Shown: positions 8,920-18,100, numbered from the stretch's first letter. The stretch: DNA of 64,000 bases from Lachnospiraceae bacterium (GCA_015057835.1 SVDL01000001.1:60745-124744); one strand, 5' to 3'. Made by a program: numbers and translations. Notes: generated by a model not told the origin, from the sequence alone.

Positions 8920-10278
8920 TTAAATGATCTCGATGTTCAGGATCCTGCAGATATCCCTGATCTGCTCGGAATAATCCCCGTAAGCCACAATAACGTGCTG
9001 GCAGCTGACTTTCTGGGCAAATTCCTCCACGGTGCAGCTGTCCGGGAATACCTGCAGCGAGCAGAGCTGCGGTGCCGGATCGTCCCATCCGAATTCGTTC
9101 CATGCCGGCGGCGTCTTCGCTTCCGCCGTGTAATAATGCATTTTATATTTGCCGTCACTGAACACAAGGCGCGCGCAGGTCACATATCCGGTCTTTACCT
9201 TGGAGACATTGAGGAGGGACTTATTGAGAAGTCCGAACGCCACCGGGGTCATTTTCACGTCTCCGTCGATCGCCGGGACCGGCATAAAGTCCGGCACCCC
9301 GATCAGCATGGAATCCTTAAAGAATTCATAGTACTCCATATATGGCACGGTCTGGCCGGAAAGCCCCTTCATGAGGAGCTGCGTGACGCCGCCCATGACA
9401 TCATTTTCCGGAATCGTCAGCACGCCGTAGAATCTCTCGAGAAGCATAAATACCATTGCCGGCGGGAATCCGCAGAGCTTCTTCATGCCGTCGACATCAA
9501 TGAGGGTAACGGCCTGAAGCTTTCTCTCTTTGATCTTCATGCCCACGGCCAGTGCGTATTTGACGCCCTGTTCGATCGTCGAATCATCGCAGGCCGGCTC
9601 GATCTTCCAGTTTTCCCTGACATAGCGGATCCCTTCCTCTACGTCCTTCGGATCGAGCTTTTCGATGTTCTGCACCATTTCGAGCATCTCAAAAGGCTCC
9701 ACCTCGACGCCGATCTCTCTGCGCAGCGAGAATCCCTCGTACTGAGTCCCGTAGAGCAGCATATCGCGGTAGCCCATCGTGCCGAGCCTTGCATCCCGAA
9801 GCTGCGCGGCCGTATGCGCGGCGTCTACCCAGCTCTGGATCTTCGCTTTCGGCCACTCTTCTCCGATCACGTTGTAAATATATTTGAAGGTATAATGCAT
9901 TTCCTGGAAAGTCGGACGGATCGCTGTCGTACCGGCCTGTTCCGCCGTCGTAATGATCTTTCCGTTTTCTTTCCATCCGCACAGTCCCCACAGAAGCATC
10001 GGAAGGAAGCGGAAATGATCCGTCACCTTGATGACGGCATGGGTCGGCACCCAGCCCATCACGCATACCAGCAGGGTCTCAAATTCCTGTGCCTTCAGTT
10101 TCGCGATCGCGGCGTTTGCCGCGTCATAAGCCGGATCATCGATCACGATTCCGCAATCGATGAATTCTCCGTCCAACCCCTTCAGGAATTCGACCACTTC
10201 ATCATGTTTCAGCTGCAGTCTCTCATACGGCGTATTGATCTCACCGAAACAAACAAGACCAACTGTTTTTTTATCCAT
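8920..10278 (-). CDS. L-fucose/L-arabinose isomerase family protein
   Basis: 452 aa; FucI-like architecture (VGLVCFGEINTPYERLQLKHDEVVEFLKGL...LIDVDGMKKLCGFPPAMVFMLLERF). Confidence 0.75.
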   Translation of the reverse strand: MDKKTVGLVCFGEINTPYERLQLKHDEVVEFLKGLDGEFIDCGIVIDDPAYDAANAAIAKLKAQEFETLLVCVMGWVPTHAVIKVTDHFRFLPMLLWGLCGWKENGKIITTAEQAGTTAIRPTFQEMHYTFKYIYNVIGEEWPKAKIQSWVDAAHTAAQLRDARLGTMGYRDMLLYGTQYEGFSLRREIGVEVEPFEMLEMVQNIEKLDPKDVEEGIRYVRENWKIEPACDDSTIEQGVKYALAVGMKIKERKLQAVTLIDVDGMKKLCGFPPAMVFMLLERFYGVLTIPENDVMGGVTQLLMKGLSGQTVPYMEYYEFFKDSMLIGVPDFMPVPAIDGDVKMTPVAFGLLNKSLLNVSKVKTGYVTCARLVFSDGKYKMHYYTAEAKTPPAWNEFGWDDPAPQLCSLQVFPDSCTVEEFAQKVSCQHVIVAYGDYSEQIRDICRILNIEII

Positions 10279-10343
10279 CTCTTTCCCTCCGTTGAATTAT
10301 GTATGACCGTTGTATTGTGTCTGAGCGATACCGGATGTTGATT

Positions 10344-12122
10344 TTATTCCTTTCTGATGACCCGACGGCGGATCACCGGATAAACCAGAAATACGTTGAC
10401 GAGTGTTGTTAACGAGAACATGGCGGCAACGATATACAGGATGCTGCGCGGCCACAGTCCGATGCCTCCGAGACCGAAACTCAGGAGACTTATGAGGAGC
10501 GCCGGCAGTGTTCTTTTCACGGTCGTGACCGCGAGAAGAAATGAATTCCTGAGCAGGATCCCCACCGGAAGATCGACCCGCGCGTTCATCGGGAAAAACC
10601 AGATCCCTGTCATAAATACCAGCAGAACCAGAAAGATCATGACAGCCCCGAGAAAGATCAGATACGATCTCGTCGCTGCGAACTGCGCATAAAGCAGGGC
10701 GACGTAGCCGAATAAAAGCATCATGGCCGCGAGGACCGCTCCGCCGAGGGTCGACCTCAGAAAATCTCTCCGGAAGGCTTTCCAGTAATCCCTGCGGAGC
10801 ACATGGACTTCATTTTCCTCCATCATGATGCAGATCCTGTTCATCGCGGTGAGCGCCGCCGGAATCGTGATGATCCCGATGCAGCTCACGATAAACAGCA
10901 GATTGAGCTTCAAAAGCTCCCACCACTCGTTCAGGAGCACCTGTCCGAAGCGCCGGAATCCGGATTCTTTCTCCTCCGTTTTATCCGTCTCCCGGACGGC
11001 TGCATTCCGGATCCTCACCGGAATGGCTGTCACACCGAAATCTTCCGTCATTCTCCGTCCCGTCTCGGGATCAAAAAGATGCATGGATTCCGCAGATGCT
11101 CTGAGATAGATCTTCTCCCCTTCTTTGGGGACTTTTCCCTTGAGGACCGCCGTGACCGGTACGCCCCGGGCAAGACATTCGACTTCCGAGCGGGCTCCGG
11201 CCGGACGGACGCCTGTCACTTCCGCCTCAAAGCCCTCTTTCCCTTCACTGAGAAAAACAGTGTCCGGGCGGAATGCCGCTGTGAGGCGCTGTCCGTTTCC
11301 GGGTCTTGTCCGGAAGCGCTCATTCGGGAAGCGGAACTCTTCTCCCAGGATCCCGCATGCAATGCCGTCTTTACCGGAAACCGCTTCCGTCTCCAGAAGA
11401 TTCATTTTCGGACGGCCTACAAATCCCGCCGTGAACAGATATTCCGGATTCGACCAGATCTGTTCCGGTCTGCCCTCTTCCGTGATCTTTCCGCGATTCA
11501 TGACCGCGACCCGGCTTCCGGTCTCCATAGCCTCGCTCTGGTCGTGGGTCACATAGATAAACGTCGACCCGAGCGTTTCGTGAATCTTCAGGAGATCGTC
11601 TCTCAGGCTCTCCCGCATTTCCGCGTCCAGGTTGGAAAACGGCTCGTCGAGCAGGAATACGGACGGTTCCCGGACTAGCGCCCGGGCGAGAGCTGCCCTC
11701 TGCTTCTGGCCTCCCGAGAGAGACCGCGGCTTCTCGTTCAGAATATCCTCGATTCCGAGTCTCTTTGCGGCGCTGCGCACCCTCCGGTCGATCTCCGCGT
11801 CCTTCAGGGAGAGATTTTCCAGCGGAAATGCGATATTCCGGTAAATATTCCGGTCCGGATACAGCGAATAATTCTGAAATACCATCGCCGTGTTCCGCTT
11901 CTTCGGCGGAAGGCCCGTCACGTCCTTTCCGTCAAAAAGGATCTGTCCCTCCGTCGCCGGATCAAGGCCGGCGATCATACGGAGCAGCGTTGTCTTCCCG
12001 CATCCGGTCGGTCCGAGGAGGACGAGAAACTCTCCGTCTTCGATCACGAGATCGGCGCCGCGGACCGCTTCCGTCCCGTCCTCATATATTTTTTTGATAC
12101 CTTTTAATTCAATCTTTGCCAA
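10344..12122 (-). CDS. ABC transporter ATP-binding protein fused to C-terminal YesL/DUF624-like membrane domain
   Basis: 592 aa; complete ATPase (GPTGCGKT, LSGGQKQRAALARAL, VFLLDEPFSNLD, THDQSE) plus TOBE-like region; residues ~388-592 (nt ~10344-10961) match YesL pattern: LLKLNLLFIVSCIGIITIPAALTAMNRICIMMEENEVHVLRRDYWKAFRRDF. Confidence 0.88.
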   Translation of the reverse strand: MAKIELKGIKKIYEDGTEAVRGADLVIEDGEFLVLLGPTGCGKTTLLRMIAGLDPATEGQILFDGKDVTGLPPKKRNTAMVFQNYSLYPDRNIYRNIAFPLENLSLKDAEIDRRVRSAAKRLGIEDILNEKPRSLSGGQKQRAALARALVREPSVFLLDEPFSNLDAEMRESLRDDLLKIHETLGSTFIYVTHDQSEAMETGSRVAVMNRGKITEEGRPEQIWSNPEYLFTAGFVGRPKMNLLETEAVSGKDGIACGILGEEFRFPNERFRTRPGNGQRLTAAFRPDTVFLSEGKEGFEAEVTGVRPAGARSEVECLARGVPVTAVLKGKVPKEGEKIYLRASAESMHLFDPETGRRMTEDFGVTAIPVRIRNAAVRETDKTEEKESGFRRFGQVLLNEWWELLKLNLLFIVSCIGIITIPAALTAMNRICIMMEENEVHVLRRDYWKAFRRDFLRSTLGGAVLAAMMLLFGYVALLYAQFAATRSYLIFLGAVMIFLVLLVFMTGIWFFPMNARVDLPVGILLRNSFLLAVTTVKRTLPALLISLLSFGLGGIGLWPRSILYIVAAMFSLTTLVNVFLVYPVIRRRVIRKE

Positions 12123-12131
12123 GGCGCCGGA

Positions 12132-13004
12132 TTATCCTTTCACGGCGCCTTCAGTGATGCCGGCGACGAACTGCTTATTCATGACAAGGAACAGGATCAG
12201 CATCGGCATGACCGCCAGCATGGTGCCCGCCATCATGAGGTTGTACTGCGTCGCGCCGGAACCGCCCGAGGACTGGAGCTGCACGACCGCCACGACCAGC
12301 GTCGTAAATTTCGGCGTGCCGGCCAGCATGAGGTTCGGCAGCAGGTAGTTATTCCAGGAAGCGCGGAACGACATCAGTGCGATGGTCGCGAGGATCGGTC
12401 TCGAGAGGGGGAGAATGATCCTCCACCATACGGAGAAGAACGAGCATCCGTCGATGACCGCCGCGTCATCCATATCCTTGCTGATGGTCTTCAGGTAGCC
12501 CATCGTGAGGAACAGGTTGCTCGCGCCTGCCGTGGCGAACTGCACGATGGCGAGACCGATCAGGTTGTTCAGTTTCAGTTTCGTAGTTGTCTGGAGAACC
12601 GGGTACATGGTAACAGTGCCCGCCGCGACGAACATCGTCCCCATAAAGATCCAGTAGAGCAGATCCCTCCCGGGGAAATTGCCCCTCTGGAAGCAGTACG
12701 CCGACATAGACGTAAATACGACGACCAGCACGACGGTGAGGAGTGAAACAAGGACGGAGTTCCTCGTGTAGTCGGCATAGTTGACAGAGCTCTTTCCGCC
12801 GATGGAATCCATTCCCCAGACCTGTTTGAAGTTGTCAAATGTCGGTTTGGCCGGGAACGGGTTGATACCGCCCAGAGCGATCTCCTTATTGGTCTTTAAG
12901 GAAGCGCCCGCCGTATAGATGAGAGGCGTCAGCGTGATGATCGCGATCAGTACAAGAAAAATATATAGGAAGATTTTCCCCCGCAGCGACATTCGGAAAT
13001 TCAT
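12132..13004 (-). CDS. CUT1 ABC transporter permease (MalG-like)
   Basis: 290 aa; EAA-loop-like DDAAVIDGCSFFSVWWRIILPLSRP; C-terminal GITEGAVKG. Confidence 0.92.
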   Translation of the reverse strand: MNFRMSLRGKIFLYIFLVLIAIITLTPLIYTAGASLKTNKEIALGGINPFPAKPTFDNFKQVWGMDSIGGKSSVNYADYTRNSVLVSLLTVVLVVVFTSMSAYCFQRGNFPGRDLLYWIFMGTMFVAAGTVTMYPVLQTTTKLKLNNLIGLAIVQFATAGASNLFLTMGYLKTISKDMDDAAVIDGCSFFSVWWRIILPLSRPILATIALMSFRASWNNYLLPNLMLAGTPKFTTLVVAVVQLQSSGGSGATQYNLMMAGTMLAVMPMLILFLVMNKQFVAGITEGAVKG

Positions 13005-13020
13005 TGCGCAGCCTCCTTTC

Positions 13021-13935
13021 TTAATAGATATCCGAGCTCTTCTTGGTGGCCCGGAGGTAGATCAGCGTTACGATCGTGAGAATGATCGCCGTGATAACGG
13101 TCAGTGCGGATCCATAGCCGTAATCCTTCGCCTTGACGCCTCCGTCTCCGAAGAACGTCTTGTAGATATACGTCATCATCACCTCTGTCTTTCCGCTGGG
13201 CTTGCCGTTCGTCAGCGTGAGGACGAGGTCCGTCACCTTCAGGGATCCGAGCACCGCGTTCATGAGGACCATCTGCAGAACGGGGCCGAGAAGAGGGATC
13301 GTGATCGTGAAGAACTGCCTGCTGTTGCTGGCACCGTCGATCGCGGCCGCCTCATACATCTCAGGTGAGATGCTTTGTATCCCCGTCATGAAGAACAGCA
13401 TATTAATGCCGAAGTTCTGCCAGATCGAAGCGATCATGATAACCAGCATCGCGTGGAACCCGTCCGCGAACCATTTGACGTTGCTTCCTCCCATCACTTT
13501 GATGAACTCGTTGATGACGCCGTGGGTCGTGTTGAACATGAAAGAGAACACGACGCCGATGACCGCCACCGAGACCATGGAAGGCATAAAGTAAATAGTC
13601 CGGAAAGAGTTCTGCCCCTTGATGTTCCTTGTCAGAAGGAACGCAAGGATCAGCGCGAGCGGAATTTCCACCGCCAGTTTTCCGATGGCAAATACAAATG
13701 TATTCTTGACAGCAAGCCAGTATTTCGGGGAGCGCATGAAAACGCGGATAAAGTTGTCCCATCCCACGAATTTCATCGCCCCGTAGCCCCTGTATTTATA
13801 CATACAGAAGCGCAGGATCCAGATCAGAGGAATCACTACGAAGACGATCAGACCTGCCACGCTGCCTGAGATCATAAAGTAACTCTGGACTGTCGCGACC
13901 GCTCCGAGTTTTTTCTCCTTTGCTTTTTTAGCCAT
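13021..13935 (-). CDS. CUT1 ABC transporter permease (MalF-like)
   Basis: 304 aa; MYEAAAIDGASNSRQFFTITIPLLGPVLQ EAA loop. Confidence 0.92.
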   Translation of the reverse strand: MAKKAKEKKLGAVATVQSYFMISGSVAGLIVFVVIPLIWILRFCMYKYRGYGAMKFVGWDNFIRVFMRSPKYWLAVKNTFVFAIGKLAVEIPLALILAFLLTRNIKGQNSFRTIYFMPSMVSVAVIGVVFSFMFNTTHGVINEFIKVMGGSNVKWFADGFHAMLVIMIASIWQNFGINMLFFMTGIQSISPEMYEAAAIDGASNSRQFFTITIPLLGPVLQMVLMNAVLGSLKVTDLVLTLTNGKPSGKTEVMMTYIYKTFFGDGGVKAKDYGYGSALTVITAIILTIVTLIYLRATKKSSDIY

Positions 13936-14008
13936 GCAACCGGTTCCCCCCTTTGCTCTCGTATAGGGTTGGCAGACAGTAATGCCAATAGCGAAATTTT
14001 TCGTATTT

Positions 14009-14038
14009 ATTATACTCTTTGTTTCGGAAACCTGTCAA
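14009..14038 (-). promoter_or_regulatory. Sigma-A-like promoter of the permease operon with embedded palindrome
   Basis: Minus strand TTGACA-N18-TATAAT; spacer contains GTTTCCGAAAC (plus strand 14021-14031 GTTTCGGAAAC). Confidence 0.75.
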
Positions 14039-14337
14039 GAAATACGGCGTTTCCGGCTCTTTTTTCAGCATTTATTACCATAAAACATGTTCTTTTTGGG
14101 TCAATTCTCCATTTCCTTCCTTAATATATACGTATCTCGGTGCGATGCGCCGGCATTTTCCGGGATTTTGTTTTCGTGTTTCGCTCACGCCCGGTTTCGA
14201 GACCGTTTTCCTGCTATTCGTTTCCCTGTTATTCTCTCCCCATTTCTTTTTTCTAATTTTCCGAGCAGTATTTTGTGCAACTTGTATGTTTTTCAGCAAG
14301 TTAAATGTTTTTAATTGTGATTTATGCAAATTAGCGA

Positions 14338-14366
14338 TTGACAGCATCTCGAGAAATGTCTATACT
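14338..14366 (+). promoter_or_regulatory. Sigma-A-like promoter for solute-binding protein gene
   Basis: TTGACA (14338-14343), 17-bp spacer, TATACT (14361-14366). Confidence 0.8.
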
Positions 14367-14384
14367 TATGGTATCTAATCGGTC

Positions 14385-14407
14385 CGAAACAAAATTTCTT
14401 TGTTTCG
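14385..14407 (+). promoter_or_regulatory. Candidate operator downstream of promoter
   Basis: Perfect inverted repeat CGAAACAAA-atttc-TTTGTTTCG between promoter and RBS (14422-14428). Confidence 0.55.
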
Positions 14408-14436
14408 TATTCCTAATAAAACAGGAGGGAAGAAGA

Positions 14437-15939
14437 ATGAAAAAGATTTTAGCAATGCTTCTTGTATTAGTTCTTACTCTCGGTCTTGTTGCCTGCGGCG
14501 GCGGCGCTGCCAGTTCCGAAGCGGAAGCTCCGGCAGAATCAGCTGCAGAGGAAGAGACCAAAGAAGAAGAACCGGCAGAAGAGCCCGCTGAAGAACCGGC
14601 GGAGGAAACTGCTGAAGAGGCTGAAGAACCTGCTGAAGAAGCTCCGGCAGAAGCGGGCGACGCTATTACCGTCGTATACCGCTGCTCCGTAGGCGCTTAC
14701 GTCAACGTCCTTCAGGATATGATCGCAAAATACAATGAGGGACAGGGCAAAGAGGACGGCGTTTATATCGACTTCCAGTCTGATATCAACGAATATTCCT
14801 CCAACCTCGACAAACTGATGCAGGCAGGCACACACTTCGACATCTTCGACGGCGGCACAAACAAAGACTGGCTTGCACAGGGATACATCAAATCCATCGA
14901 CTCCATTCTCGAAGAGACCGGCGATCCGGACCTTCAGGCACTCGTAGACAGCTATGAACCGTACATCATCGACGGCGTTATGCGCGTCAACGGCGAGCTG
15001 ATCTGCCTCCCGCTCGAAGTTCTCCCGATCAAGCTTGCTGTCAACAAAGATCTGTTCGAAGCCAACAATCTTGAATATCCGAAGACCCTGTCCGAGATGG
15101 TGGAATGCGCGAAAGTCATCACCGAGAACGGCGGCGGCGATGTATTCGGATACGGCTGGACAAACTGGTCTGTTGCTTTCCGTCGTCTTGCCTGCAAAGC
15201 GACCATGAGCTCCACCGGTGTCGGCTGGTTCAACAACAAGGAAAACAAATACGACTTCACACCGTTCAAGCCGATCGTCGACGCGATGACCGAGATGTAT
15301 CAGAACGGCTGGATCCTCGGCGCTGACGACCTTGCCATCGACCCGATCCGTGCGGAATTCTCCGCAGGCCGCGTAGGCATGTTCCCGGCTCCGGCTTATG
15401 ACGTTTCCGTTTACACGAACCAGTTCCCGGCAGAATGCAACTGGGAAATCATCGATATGCCGCTTTATGACGATGTCACCACCCCGTACAAGGGCGTATA
15501 TCTGACCCGTGTCAACTGCGTCATCGACGCGAAGTGCTGGGATGAAGCGGATGATGCCAAGAAAGCTGCTATCCTGAAAGCATTCCTGTTCATCAACGGC
15601 GACGAAATGAACGCGGAAATCTATGCGAACGGCGGCATGATCCCGTACAAAGAGGATCTGATCGCGAACACACCGCTGAAGGTCGACATCCCGCAGTGGG
15701 CGCAGATGGCCGACATCACCAACTACGGCCCGATCAACCTCTTCCCGGATGCTCTGCTGATGCTTGAAGGCGACAACTTCGACGTAGTCTTCTCCGAGAT
15801 CATGCACGGCGATGCTGAGTGGGACGATGTCATCGACGATCTGAACGAGCGCTACAACGCAGCTTGGGAAGAAGTCCAGGCAGATCCGCCTATGGACCTC
15901 AGCATGTATCAGTATGATTATGATCTGACCCGCAACTAA
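14437..15939 (+). CDS. Extracellular solute-binding lipoprotein (CUT1 ABC transporter)
   Basis: MKKILAMLLVLVLTLGLVACGGG lipobox signal after aggaggg RBS; Glu/Ala/Pro-rich linker; SBP family 1-like body. Track start 14338 overlaps the -35 box, so ATG 14437 is preferred. Confidence 0.92.
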   Translation: MKKILAMLLVLVLTLGLVACGGGAASSEAEAPAESAAEEETKEEEPAEEPAEEPAEETAEEAEEPAEEAPAEAGDAITVVYRCSVGAYVNVLQDMIAKYNEGQGKEDGVYIDFQSDINEYSSNLDKLMQAGTHFDIFDGGTNKDWLAQGYIKSIDSILEETGDPDLQALVDSYEPYIIDGVMRVNGELICLPLEVLPIKLAVNKDLFEANNLEYPKTLSEMVECAKVITENGGGDVFGYGWTNWSVAFRRLACKATMSSTGVGWFNNKENKYDFTPFKPIVDAMTEMYQNGWILGADDLAIDPIRAEFSAGRVGMFPAPAYDVSVYTNQFPAECNWEIIDMPLYDDVTTPYKGVYLTRVNCVIDAKCWDEADDAKKAAILKAFLFINGDEMNAEIYANGGMIPYKEDLIANTPLKVDIPQWAQMADITNYGPINLFPDALLMLEGDNFDVVFSEIMHGDAEWDDVIDDLNERYNAAWEEVQADPPMDLSMYQYDYDLTRN

Positions 15940-15982
15940 TCAGATCAGCTGATTCATAACTCTTTGCAACACCTATGATTTC

Positions 15983-16008
15983 GGACCGCATCCTTCGGGA
16001 TGCGGTCC
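15983..16008 (+). terminator. Rho-independent terminator after solute-binding protein
   Basis: GGACCGCATCC-TTCG-GGATGCGGTCC followed by TTTTTC; 11-bp arms with UUCG tetraloop. Confidence 0.92.
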
Positions 16009-16189
16009 TTTTTCATTTTGTTTCTTCTCACCGTTTTCTTCTCATCGTTTTCTTCACCGGGTTCGTTCGGTTCTTTTTCTCGAATGCGGTTATTCAGAAC
16101 GCAGCTATCCCATACACGACTTTCACGAACGAGACTTTCCTATACCCGACTTTCACGAACACATTTTCCGATCCCGCTCCCCCGTTCCC

Positions 16190-16230
16190 GTTTCGAAACT
16201 CTTGACGAAACATTCGGTCATGTTTATCAT
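16190..16230 (+). promoter_or_regulatory. Candidate promoter and operator upstream of ceramidase-like gene
   Basis: GTTTCGAAAC (16190-16199) immediately 5' of TTGACG-N17-TATCAT (16202-16230). Confidence 0.55.
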
Positions 16231-16463
16231 AAAATCAGTGGTATTTCCACTGCTTTTTATTGATTATTGCCGATAAATTCAATGTTGATCGGCACCCGGC
16301 CGTCCCGAAAACTGTTTCGAAAACTATTTCCCATCGACTGCGTTAACGTATTGTTCCATCGGCTGCGCAAACATAGTTTTCTATTGAACGCGCAAACGAA
16401 ATATTTCCAACGGACCACGCAGAGAAGTTTTTTCAACGGCTGTTCAGAAAAGGAGGATGGTTT

Positions 16464-17990
16464 ATGAGCATCATAAAACTGGGCTGGTCGGAAGCCGACA
16501 TCACGCCCGACAAAAAAGTCTCTCTTGCCGGTCAGTTTGCGGAACGCATTTCCGAATATGTAGAAAAACCCCTCACTGCCACTGCCCTGGCGATCGAAGC
16601 CGGCGGCGAACAGGCTGTTTTTGTAAGCACGGACCTCGTTGCAGTTTCGATCAATCTCGTGGAGGCGGTCCGTGACAGAATCGCGGACAACCGGCTCGGA
16701 CTCGATCCGAAGAAAATCATGATCTCCGCGATCCACACCCATACCGGTCCCGTCTATCCGCGCATCAACGAATGCAAACGGGCGGGCTCCAACGCCGCTC
16801 TTTCCACTGCTTCAAAGGATATCCTGATCGATCTGCTTCCGCCCGGCAGGAAATATGTCGAGAGCGCGCCGGTCACCGACAACCCGGAGATCATTTCCCA
16901 GGAAGAGACTTTTGAACTCCTGGTATCCCGCATTTCCAAAGCGGTCCTGGAAGCCTGGGAAAACCGCGCAGAGGGAAGTTTCTCCAATGCTTTCGGACGC
17001 GCCTCGGTCGGCCACTGCCGCCGTGTCGTTTACTCCGACGGATCCGCCCAGATGTGGGGTGATACCAATACCGCTGTTTTTGAAGAAGTGGAATGTGACA
17101 GCGACGACGGCATCGAACTTCTGTTTATCAATAATGCCGAAGGAAAGCTTACCGGCATCGTGGCCAACATCGCCTGCCCGGCGCAGTGTGTCCAGCACCG
17201 TCTGTTTGTGTCCCCGGATTACTGGGGAGAAGTGAAAGTCCGCCTCCGCAACTATTTCGGAGAAGACCTCTTCCTGCTTCCGCTGTGTGCCCCCGCCGGC
17301 TGCCAGTGCCCCGTCGACATGGTCCGCTGGGTCGCCCCGGAGAGCGACGTCAACGACCCGAATATCGAGCACCCGCACCCGCTTAAGAGAAAAGCGGATC
17401 CTTCCATGTTTGATATTTCCGGCATGAAAGTGACCGGCCGCCGCATCGCGACCGAGATCATTGCTGTTTACGAGGAAGGACTCGACGAACCGCAGAAAGA
17501 TGTAGAGTTTAAGCACGAAGTGGAGATCATGGAGCTTCCGCTGCGCCGCGCGACCCTCGCCGAATACGAAAAAGCCAAACGCGGCGTCAAAGAATATCTC
17601 GCGGAGCACCCCGGCGACGTCAACTTCTACGATGCCGCCAAGATGCAGGTGGATCTGGGCGTTCTCTCCCGCTTCGCTCTTCAGGAAACCATGAATGTCG
17701 TTCCGATCGAATCTCACATCCTGAAACTCGGAACAATTGCGTTCTCGACGAACCCGTTTGAGCTGTTCCTTAAATACGGCAACCAGATCCGCGTCCGCTC
17801 CAAAGCCGAGCAGACATTCCTCATCCAGCTGTGCAACGGCGCGGAGGGCTACCTCCCCACTGCCAAAGCAGAGCGCGGCGGCCACTACAGCGCTTTCATT
17901 TCCTCCGGCGAATGCGGCCACGAGGGCGGCGATCTGTTTGTGCGAAAGACACTGGAACATATCAACAGGATGTTCCCGGAAGTGGAATAA
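16464..17990 (+). CDS. Neutral/alkaline ceramidase N-terminal-domain-like hydrolase
   Basis: 508 aa; KLGWSEADITPDKKVSLAGQF..., SAIHTHTGPVYPRI, PAGCQCPVDM; paralog of 4951..6423. Confidence 0.75.
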   Translation: MSIIKLGWSEADITPDKKVSLAGQFAERISEYVEKPLTATALAIEAGGEQAVFVSTDLVAVSINLVEAVRDRIADNRLGLDPKKIMISAIHTHTGPVYPRINECKRAGSNAALSTASKDILIDLLPPGRKYVESAPVTDNPEIISQEETFELLVSRISKAVLEAWENRAEGSFSNAFGRASVGHCRRVVYSDGSAQMWGDTNTAVFEEVECDSDDGIELLFINNAEGKLTGIVANIACPAQCVQHRLFVSPDYWGEVKVRLRNYFGEDLFLLPLCAPAGCQCPVDMVRWVAPESDVNDPNIEHPHPLKRKADPSMFDISGMKVTGRRIATEIIAVYEEGLDEPQKDVEFKHEVEIMELPLRRATLAEYEKAKRGVKEYLAEHPGDVNFYDAAKMQVDLGVLSRFALQETMNVVPIESHILKLGTIAFSTNPFELFLKYGNQIRVRSKAEQTFLIQLCNGAEGYLPTAKAERGGHYSAFISSGECGHEGGDLFVRKTLEHINRMFPEVE

Positions 17991-18070
17991 AGGGCATCTC
18001 CCCGCAGTTTGTCCTTCAGGCAGACATATAGTCATATAGTTTCAATAGGCGGACTTAATCATATAGTTTC

Positions 18071-18100
18071 AAACAGCCCACTGGTAACAGTGGGCTGTTT
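18071..18100 (+). terminator. Rho-independent terminator
   Basis: AAACAGCCCACTG-gtaa-CAGTGGGCTGTTT, perfect 13-bp arms. Confidence 0.8.

Noticed and set aside
14338-14436. N-terminal extension of the solute-binding protein in the ORF track
   Set aside because: The extension covers the -35/-10 promoter and operator; a lipoprotein signal with RBS begins at 14437.
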